A DNA stretch of 64,000 nucleotides. It comes from Asanoa ferruginea (GTDB taxonomy: Bacteria > Actinomycetota > Actinomycetes > Mycobacteriales > Micromonosporaceae). The notes beneath the pieces were generated by a model. It did no database searches and was not told the origin of the DNA. It saw only the letters and a program-made list of their open reading frames with translations. The position numbers were made by a program, and so were the translations under genes. The DNA lies in NCBI RefSeq assembly GCF_003387075.1, contig NZ_QUMQ01000001.1, positions 4,340,001 through 4,404,000 on the forward strand, read 5' to 3'. Within the stretch, counting starts at the first letter, position 1; every line of letters begins with the position of its first letter. Positions 58,710-64,000 of the stretch are shown here, in pieces.

Positions 58710-59857
58710 GCCGCCAGCTCCGGCACTTCGAACCGCCTGCCCTCGCGCGCCGACCGCTGCCCGAGCTCGGCGAGCTGCACGCCGCGGGCGCCGGCCCAGA
58801 GGTCCCAGGTGTAGGGAGTGCCTTCGACCACGTGGCGCAGGAACAGCTCCCACTGCTCGAGGAACCCGTTGCGGAACTCCTCGTTGTCGGGCACGACCTG
58901 CCACTGCTCGCGGAACCGCTCGGTGGCCGGCAGGTCGGGGTTCCACACCGGCTTGGGCGTCATCGACCGGTGCTGCACCCGGCAGTTGCGCAACCCGGCG
59001 ACCGCGCTGCCCTCGGTGCCGTCGACCTGGAACTCGACCAGCTCGTCGCGGTAGACGCGGACCGCCCACGAGGAGTTGACCTGGGCGACGATGCCGCCGT
59101 CGAGCTCGAAGATGCCGTAGGCGGCGTCGTCGGCGGTCGCGTCGTAGGGCTGGCCGGACTCGTCCCAGCGGCGCGGGATGTGGGTGGTCACGTGGGCGGT
59201 GACGGCCCGGACCGGCGCGAAGATCTGCTCCAACACGTAGTGCCAGTGCGGGAACATGTCGACGGTGATGCCGCCGCCGTCGGCCGTGCGGTAGTTCCAG
59301 GACGGGCGCTGGGCGGGCTGCCAGTCGCCCTCGAACACCCAGTAGCCGAACTCGCCCCGGACGCTCAGGATGCGACCGAAGAAACCGCCCTTGACCAGCC
59401 GGTCGAGCTTGCGCAGGCCGGGCAGGAAGAGCTTGTCCTGCACGACGCCGTGCTTGACGCCGGCCGCGTCGGCCAGTCTCGCCAGCTCGACGGCGCCGGC
59501 CAGGTCGCCGGCGGTGGGTTTCTCGGTGTAGATGTGCTTGCCGGCCGCGACCGCCGCCCGGATCGCCTTCTCGCGGGCGTTGGTCACCTGCGCGTCGAAG
59601 TAGATCTCCACGTCGGGCCGGGCCAGCGCAGCGCCCAGGTCGGTGGTCCACTCGGTCAGGCCGTGCCGTTGCGCGATCGCCCGGAGCTTGGCGTCGTCGC
59701 GCCCCACCAGCACCGGCTCGGGCCACAGCAGCGAGCCGTCGCGCAGCGGCAGCCCGCCGGCCTCGCGGATCGCCAGCAACGAGCGGACCAAGTGCTGGCG
59801 GTAGCCCATCCGCCCGGTCACTCCGTTGAGGACGATCCCGATGGTTCTGCGGTCCAC
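58706..59857 (-). CDS. Gfo/Idh/MocA family oxidoreductase, first gene of the second LacI operon
   Basis: 383-aa NAD(P)-dependent dehydrogenase. N-terminal IGIVLNGVTGRMGYRQHLV (a dihydrodipicolinate-reductase-like GxxGRMG nucleotide loop), HIYTEKPTAGDLAGAVELAR with the catalytic Lys, and GGGITVDMFPHWHYVLEQIF. The start was set at GTG 59857 because AGGAGG lies six bases upstream; a TTG at 59863 would overlap that site. It opens the operon oxidoreductase-DUF993-epimerase-DUF6807, all joined by ATGA overlaps. Confidence 0.9.
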   Translation of the reverse strand: MDRRTIGIVLNGVTGRMGYRQHLVRSLLAIREAGGLPLRDGSLLWPEPVLVGRDDAKLRAIAQRHGLTEWTTDLGAALARPDVEIYFDAQVTNAREKAIRAAVAAGKHIYTEKPTAGDLAGAVELARLADAAGVKHGVVQDKLFLPGLRKLDRLVKGGFFGRILSVRGEFGYWVFEGDWQPAQRPSWNYRTADGGGITVDMFPHWHYVLEQIFAPVRAVTAHVTTHIPRRWDESGQPYDATADDAAYGIFELDGGIVAQVNSSWAVRVYRDELVEFQVDGTEGSAVAGLRNCRVQHRSMTPKPVWNPDLPATERFREQWQVVPDNEEFRNGFLEQWELFLRHVVEGTPYTWDLWAGARGVQLAELGQRSAREGRRFEVPELAA

Positions 59858-59871
59858 GACCAACCTCCTCA

Positions 59872-59935
59872 GGTAAGCGCTTTCCTGGGAAGGTAGCGAG
59901 CGGCGTGGATGCAGGCAAGGGCTTTCCCTTATGAT
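59872..59935. promoter_or_regulatory. Divergent promoters with two LacI operators
   Basis: Minus strand: -35 TTGCCT (59918-59913), 17-bp spacer, -10 TACCTT (59895-59890) for the oxidoreductase operon; operator GGTAAGCGCTTTCC (59872-59885) sits at its start point. Plus strand: -10 TATGAT (59930-59935), 6 bases before the leaderless GTG at 59942 of the lacI gene; operator AAGGGCTTTCCCTT (59917-59930) lies between and touches both. Confidence 0.7.
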
Positions 59936-59941
59936 CTAGGG

Positions 59942-60937
59942 GTGGCTACGCTGGACGACGTCGCGCGGCGCGCGGGTGTCTCGACCGCGACCGCCTCCCG
60001 CATCATCAACGGCAGCAGCAAGCCGGTCAGCGCGGCCCTGCGCGACCGCGTCGAGGCGGCGGTCATCGACCTGCACTACGTGCCCAACGCACACGCCCGG
60101 TTGCTGGCCCGCTCCGAACGCACCGCCGTCGGCGTCGTCGTGCACGACGTCTCCGACCCCTACTTCGCCGAGATCACCCGCGGCCTGCAACGGGTCGCCA
60201 CGGCCGACGGCCGGCTGGTCATCATCTGCAACTCCTACCGCGATCCGGCTCGCGAGCTCGACTACGTCGAACTGCTGCGCGGCCACCAGGTGGCGGCGAT
60301 GGTGCTGGCCGGTTCGGGCTACCACGACCCGGTCTTCGCCCGCGACCTACGCGGCACGCTGCGCGCCTACGAACTGGGCGGCGGTCGGGTCGCGGTCATC
60401 GGCCGCCACGCCCGCACCGGCGACGCGGTCGTCCCCGACAACGAGCCGGGCGGCTACCTGGCGGGGGAGCACCTCTACACCCTGGGCCACCGGGAGATCG
60501 CGGTGATCGCCGGCCCGCGCAACCTGACCACCACGACCGACCGCCTGGCCGGCCTGCGCCGGGCCGCCCGCGCCCATCGCCGCCCACCCCCGAAGGTCGT
60601 CTACGCCGACTTCGACCGCGACAGGGGCGAGTCGGCGACGGCGGCGCTGCTGGCGGCCCACCCAAAGGTGACGGCGATCGCGGCACTCAACGACTCGATG
60701 GCGGTCGGCGCGCTGGCCCACCTGCGCGGCGTCGACCGGCGGATCAGCGTGATCGGCTTCGACGACATGCCGATCGCCCGCGATGTCACGCCGGCCCTGA
60801 CCACGATCCGCCTACCCCTGGCCGACATGGGCGCGATGGCCATGTCCCTGGCCTTGTCGCCGCACTCGACCGAGCCACGCGTGGAACGCGTACCCGCACA
60901 GCTTGTCGAACGGGAAAGCACTTTCCCGCCAGAGTGA
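59942..60937 (+). CDS. LacI family transcriptional regulator
   Basis: 331-aa repressor. HTH: TLDDVARRAGVSTATASRII at the very N-terminus, hinge YVPNAHARLLARS, sugar-binding domain (TAVGVVVHDVSDPYFAEITR) and C-terminal tail VERESTFPPE. GTG 59942 is the start set by the TATGAT box, giving a leaderless message. Divergent to the oxidoreductase/DUF993 operon, which it very likely controls. Its last codons contain CGGGAAAGCACTTTCCCG (60911-60928), resembling its upstream operators. It ends 1 bp from the convergent diguanylate cyclase. Confidence 0.92.
   Translation: MATLDDVARRAGVSTATASRIINGSSKPVSAALRDRVEAAVIDLHYVPNAHARLLARSERTAVGVVVHDVSDPYFAEITRGLQRVATADGRLVIICNSYRDPARELDYVELLRGHQVAAMVLAGSGYHDPVFARDLRGTLRAYELGGGRVAVIGRHARTGDAVVPDNEPGGYLAGEHLYTLGHREIAVIAGPRNLTTTTDRLAGLRRAARAHRRPPPKVVYADFDRDRGESATAALLAAHPKVTAIAALNDSMAVGALAHLRGVDRRISVIGFDDMPIARDVTPALTTIRLPLADMGAMAMSLALSPHSTEPRVERVPAQLVERESTFPPE
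60911..60928. promoter_or_regulatory. Palindrome in the lacI 3' end, possible auxiliary operator
   Basis: CGGGAAAGCACTTTCCCG has 8-bp perfect arms around CA and matches the core AAAGC(G/A)CTT of the operator at 59872-59885. About 1 kb separates them, a distance suitable for repression by looping; it could instead be a terminator hairpin. Confidence 0.5.
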
Positions 60938-60938
60938 A

Positions 60939-62387
60939 TCAGGCCAGCGGGCTCAGGTGCGGGTCGAGGCGCCGGACCGTCGCTGTCGCCGCGGGTTCCT
61001 TGTAAGGTGCGACGCCGCCGCCTTGGCGCTTTGCCGCGTACATTGCGATGTCTGCCGTTCGGAGCAGTTCGCCTGATCGTGCGTCGGCCAGGTGCGTGTC
61101 GGTGACGCCGATGCTGACCCCCAGCCGGATCTGGGTGTCGGCGACCCGCGACGGGCAGGTGACTGCCAGGTGGATTCGCCAGGCGAGCTCGACGGCCTCG
61201 GTGAGCGACGCGGACGGGAGCAGGATCGCGAACTCGTCGCCGCCCAGCCGGGCCAGCACCTGGCTCGGGGTGAGCACGTTGCGGATGCGGTCGGCGGTCT
61301 GCACCAGGACCTGGTCGCCCGCGGCGTGGCCGACGCTGTCGTTGACCTCTTTGAAGCCGTCGAGGTCGAGCAGGAGCAGCGACCCCGACGACAGGCCGTC
61401 AAGGTGTTCGTAGAGCGCCCGGCGGTTGGGCAGGCCGGTCAGGTCGTCCGTGCGGGCCTGCTGATAGACGTCGCGCAAGTCGCGTAGCTCCTTGAAAGTA
61501 AGACCAGCCCGGGCGAAAACGGCGAGGACACATGCCGCGGCCAGGGAGCTGCTCAGCGCCGGCAGGTTGCCCGACTGGCCGATGGTCAGCAGGAGCAGGC
61601 TGCTGACCGAGAAGAACGCGGGCACGGCCAGGGTCGGCCAGGCCACGATCGACGGCGTGCTCGGCCGGGCGGCGGTGGGTTCGGGGGTGGGCGCGAACGC
61701 CAGCAGGGTCGGCAGCGCCAGCGACAGCACGACCAGGTAGCCGGCCCCGGCGTAGGGCTGGAGGGCCAGCATGCCCTGGGTGATGCACGCCGCGGCGAAG
61801 GCCGCCACCACGAAGGCCTGCGTGCGGTCCAGGCGCGCGCGTCCCGCGGTGACGAGCAGGATCAGAACGACAAAGACCAGCACACCAGCCAGGTGTACGC
61901 CGATCCGCTCACTGTCCCGGCCGTCTACACAGGCCAGCGCCGTGATGCCCAGGGTGGTGGCGAGACCGTCGAGCCAGTCGGCGCCGTTGAAGACGGATCG
62001 GCGGCCGGAGAGCTCGTGGCCGGCTTGCCGCAGGAGGGCTACGAACAGGTAGAGCAGCAGGAAGCCGACCACGGTCAGGTAGTCGCCGGCGGCGGTGTGG
62101 AACGGTTCGCTCCCCGCTGCCCAGACGTTGCCGGCGAGCAGGGTTGCCATGGCGGCGCCCGCTGCTGTCCACGCGGCGCGTTGCGGGCCGCCGGCGTGCG
62201 CGTGCAGCAGGCAGATGGCCGCGCACGCGGCAAAGGGGACGGTGGTCAGGACCAGCGTGACGGGTCCGGCGCCGAGGGTGCCGGTCGCCGCCATCAGCCC
62301 GAGCAACACCACGACGCCAGCCGCGGACGCGCGAAGTGCCTGTCGCGCGGGGTAGCCGCGCAACTGCGGCGTCCGGGCTTTCGGCAC
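60939..62387 (-). CDS. Membrane-bound GGDEF diguanylate cyclase
   Basis: 482 aa. The N-terminal ~290 residues hold about eight to nine transmembrane helices (ALRASAAGVVVLLGLMAATG first), an uncharacterised membrane sensor of the type common in actinomycetes. A GGDEF domain follows: TDDLTGLPNRRALYEHL, LLLLDLDGFKEVNDSVGHAA and the active-site ARLGGDEFAILL. The inhibitory I-site RxxD before GGDEF is absent (TPSQ), so product inhibition is not expected. Makes cyclic di-GMP. The GTG at 62387 has GGAG nearby; a longer frame to 62441 is possible. A TATATG box (62492-62487, minus) may be its -10. Confidence 0.88.
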   Translation of the reverse strand: MPKARTPQLRGYPARQALRASAAGVVVLLGLMAATGTLGAGPVTLVLTTVPFAACAAICLLHAHAGGPQRAAWTAAGAAMATLLAGNVWAAGSEPFHTAAGDYLTVVGFLLLYLFVALLRQAGHELSGRRSVFNGADWLDGLATTLGITALACVDGRDSERIGVHLAGVLVFVVLILLVTAGRARLDRTQAFVVAAFAAACITQGMLALQPYAGAGYLVVLSLALPTLLAFAPTPEPTAARPSTPSIVAWPTLAVPAFFSVSSLLLLTIGQSGNLPALSSSLAAACVLAVFARAGLTFKELRDLRDVYQQARTDDLTGLPNRRALYEHLDGLSSGSLLLLDLDGFKEVNDSVGHAAGDQVLVQTADRIRNVLTPSQVLARLGGDEFAILLPSASLTEAVELAWRIHLAVTCPSRVADTQIRLGVSIGVTDTHLADARSGELLRTADIAMYAAKRQGGGVAPYKEPAATATVRRLDPHLSPLA

Positions 62388-62531
62388 GGGAACTCCACGT
62401 CGGATCGCAGGCTGGACCTTGGCTGGGCAGGTGGTGCGCACGCGTTGTCCGCCTTACGCGGCCATCAGCCCTTCACCACCGCGGTACATATAGAACATCT
62501 TCCCGGTCTGGGCCCTCGCCTCGCAAGAGCA

Positions 62532-62608
62532 AATGCACGTGCAAATGCGCTGAGCGTACGTGCGTCGTCGCGTACGTGCATCTTCCTGTGAGAATGCACG
62601 TGCATTAG
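62532..62608. promoter_or_regulatory. Cluster of four ACGTGC boxes upstream of the DUF397/XRE pair
   Basis: AATGCACGTGCAAAT (62532-62546), GCGTACGTGC (62554-62563), GCGTACGTGC (62570-62579) and the perfect palindrome AATGCACGTGCATT (62593-62606). Box starts are 16 to 24 bp apart. They lie between the divergent cyclase and DUF397 genes and are a likely multi-site operator. Confidence 0.6.
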
Positions 62609-62658
62609 GCTCCGGCCTGCGGGGGCCGGAGTGTCCTCACCGAACGTCGAAGGTGGAC

Positions 62659-62892
62659 ATGAAGATCGAAAATGGCGTCGCGGCAACCGACCTCGACGGT
62701 GTGACCTGGCAGAAGAGCCGCTACAGCGGGGCACAGGGCGACTGCGTCGAACTGGCCCGGCTGACCGACGGCGAGATTGCGGTGCGTAACTCACGCGACC
62801 CGGGCGGCCCCGCGCTGGTCTTCACCCCGCGCGAGATCACGGCGATGTTCGCCGGCGTACGCGACGGCGAGTTCGACCACTTGGTCGACTAG
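62659..62892 (+). CDS. DUF397 domain-containing protein
   Basis: 77-aa small protein of the DUF397 family: WQKSRYSGAQGDCVELARL (the W.KS.YS....CVE signature), IAVRNSRDPGGPALVFTPRE and a C-terminal FDHLVD. In streptomycetes and relatives such proteins occur in many pairs with an XRE/DUF5753 regulator and influence development or antibiotic production. AAGGTGG sits 5 bases before ATG. The regulator gene follows after 102 bp. Confidence 0.92.
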   Translation: MKIENGVAATDLDGVTWQKSRYSGAQGDCVELARLTDGEIAVRNSRDPGGPALVFTPREITAMFAGVRDGEFDHLVD

Positions 62893-62994
62893 CACCGCCC
62901 GGACGGGACATGGACCGGTAACGGCGCCGTCACGTACGCTAGCCGCCATCCCGTCGATCTCAGCCGCGGACGCTCGCCCAACCCGAGGAACGAT

Positions 62995-63855
62995 ATGACC
63001 TCCCCCGACGTCGGTCCTACGGCACGACGCATCGTCGTGGGCGCGCACCTGCGCCGCCTGCGTGAGGCGGCGGGGGTGTCCAGAGAGGACGCGGGCTACC
63101 ACGTTCGTGGCTCGGCGTCGAAGATCTCCCGGATGGAGCTGGGCCGGGTCAGCTTCAAGGAACGCGACGTAGCCGACCTGCTCACCCTCTACGGCGTCGC
63201 CGAGGAGTCCCAGCGCGAGCCGTTGCTGTCACTGGCGCGTGATTCGCGGTCCGACGGCTGGTGGCACCGTTACGACGACGTGCTGGAGAGCTGGTTCGGC
63301 ACCTACGTCGGTCTCGAGGAGGCGGCGTCGACGATCCGGGCGTACCAGGTGCAATTCGTTCCTGGTTTGCTCCAGACGGCCGACTACACGCGCGGTGTCG
63401 TGGTGTCCGGGCTGCCCGACACGCCGGCAGCCGAAGTGGACCGGCGGGTGAAGCTGCGGCTCGAACGGCAGCGGATCCTCGAGCGGACGCCGCCGGCGAC
63501 CTACTGGGTCGTGATGGACGAGGCGGCGCTGCGGCGGCCGGTCGGTGGGCGTGCCGCCATGCAGGGGCAGCTCAAGCACCTGCTCGAGGTGGGGCAGCGC
63601 CCGAACATCACCATTCAGGTGATGCCGCTGCGGCGGGGGACGCACACCGCAGATGGTGGTGCGTTCAGCATGCTGCGGTTCGCTGATCCCGATATTCCCG
63701 ACATCGTGTATGTGGAGCAGCTGGTGAGCGCCCTCTACATGGACAAGCCGGAACATGTGGAACGCTACCGCCAGGCGATGGAACGGTTGACGGTGGCTGC
63801 GTTGTCACCCGCCGACACCACCGACTTCTTCTCGAAGCTCCTCAAGGCCACCTGA
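62995..63855 (+). CDS. XRE family regulator with DUF5753 domain
   Basis: 286 aa. N-terminal HTH (LRRLREAAGVSREDAGYHVR, then GSASKISRMELGRVSFKERD) and C-terminal DUF5753/Scr1-type domain from residue ~90 (YVGLEEAASTIRAYQVQFVP, GLLQTADYTRGVV, and IQVMPLRRGTHTADGGAFSM). Probable partner of the DUF397 protein, whose small size suggests an antagonist or co-factor role. GAGGAACG lies just before the ATG. May bind the ACGTGC boxes at 62532-62608; this is inference. Confidence 0.92.
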   Translation: MTSPDVGPTARRIVVGAHLRRLREAAGVSREDAGYHVRGSASKISRMELGRVSFKERDVADLLTLYGVAEESQREPLLSLARDSRSDGWWHRYDDVLESWFGTYVGLEEAASTIRAYQVQFVPGLLQTADYTRGVVVSGLPDTPAAEVDRRVKLRLERQRILERTPPATYWVVMDEAALRRPVGGRAAMQGQLKHLLEVGQRPNITIQVMPLRRGTHTADGGAFSMLRFADPDIPDIVYVEQLVSALYMDKPEHVERYRQAMERLTVAALSPADTTDFFSKLLKAT

Positions 63856-63896
63856 GCGACTCCCCGGCCGGGCACCGGAACAGGCATCCTTGCCAC

Positions 63897-64000
63897 GTGC
63901 CGCCACTGCTGACCGAGGCCGAATACAAGGCGACGATGGGATCCCAGCCGATCAGCTTGGGTCTTGACGAAGAACCGCCCTTCGACTTCTGGCCCTACTG
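63897..64000 (+). CDS. 5' end of an unrecognised gene (cut by window edge)
   Basis: A GTG at 63897 opens a frame to the window end: VPPLLTEAEYKATMGSQPIS, then LGLDEEPPFDFWPY, 34 codons. The Glu/Asp/Phe/Trp-rich start does not resemble a family I know. The 41-bp gap after the XRE gene contains no clear ribosome site, so the start is provisional. Confidence 0.5.
   Translation, partial: MPPLLTEAEYKATMGSQPISLGLDEEPPFDFWPY

Overview
The window is high-GC DNA from an actinomycete, most likely a member of the Micromonosporaceae. This is inferred from the strong G/C bias at third codon positions, frequent GTG starts, apparent leaderless promoters, an XRE/DUF5753 + DUF397 pair, LAL-type LuxR and LacI regulators, and secreted CBM2/GH18 and PL1 enzymes. 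No rRNA, tRNA, phage, IS transposase, cas gene or PKS/NRPS module was seen.

Left part (1-11.6 kb): the 3' end of a GH1 beta-glucosidase with its LacI regulator. A minus-strand run follows (GNAT, bioD, methyltransferase, GNAT, ureohydrolase). An untranslated stretch holds a textbook + strand terminator (5623-5657) and two further hairpins. Then come two ACT-domain proteins (one fused to GNAT), a divergent phosphotransferase/acyl-CoA dehydrogenase pair, and a four-gene operon of an ArsR-like regulator and membrane proteins behind a palindromic operator.

11.6-13.5 kb: a 1.3-kb field of about 52-bp degenerate tandem repeats lies inside the 3' part of a minus-strand ORF. Its first ~90 codons and its 5' leader are duplicated at 36.9 kb. 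These two loci form an undescribed paralogous module and are the first candidate for novelty.

13.5-34.2 kb: mostly housekeeping and accessory genes. These are two zinc alcohol dehydrogenases, a DinB-like protein, an MFS transporter, a hydrogenase-cluster-type protein without hydrogenase genes, XRE and Lrp regulators, and an SMP-30 lactonase. A Gly-rich repeat protein sits beside two genes resembling actinobacterial gas-vesicle accessory genes. HAD, an orphan ABC ATPase (H-loop His missing), NUDIX, a secreted CBM2-FnIII-GH18 chitinase, a Tat-exported PHP protein with a His-rich N-terminus, an ABC-2 exporter with its own two-component system, and a DsrE protein next to a LAL regulator complete the stretch.

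37.6-60.9 kb: a carbohydrate island best read as pectin/uronate utilisation. A minus-strand LacI-led ABC sugar importer operon (SBP, two permeases, DUF624) faces a plus-strand catabolic operon: oxidoreductase, uronate isomerase, fuconate-dehydratase-type enolase, mannitol/uronate dehydrogenase, 48-aa Gly/Ser-rich ORF, second oxidoreductase. The LacI operators lie on both promoters. Three secreted PL1 pectate lyases follow. A second LacI-controlled operon (Gfo/Idh/MocA, DUF993, TIM-barrel epimerase, DUF6807) runs on the minus strand. The second oxidoreductase of the catabolic operon carries a 120-bp in-frame insert bounded by 25-bp perfect inverted repeats. A 13-copy GC-rich minisatellite (55.2-55.8 kb) separates the lyases from the second operon.

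Right edge: a membrane diguanylate cyclase, an intergenic region with four ACGTGC boxes, the DUF397/XRE-DUF5753 pair, and the 5' end of an unrecognised gene.
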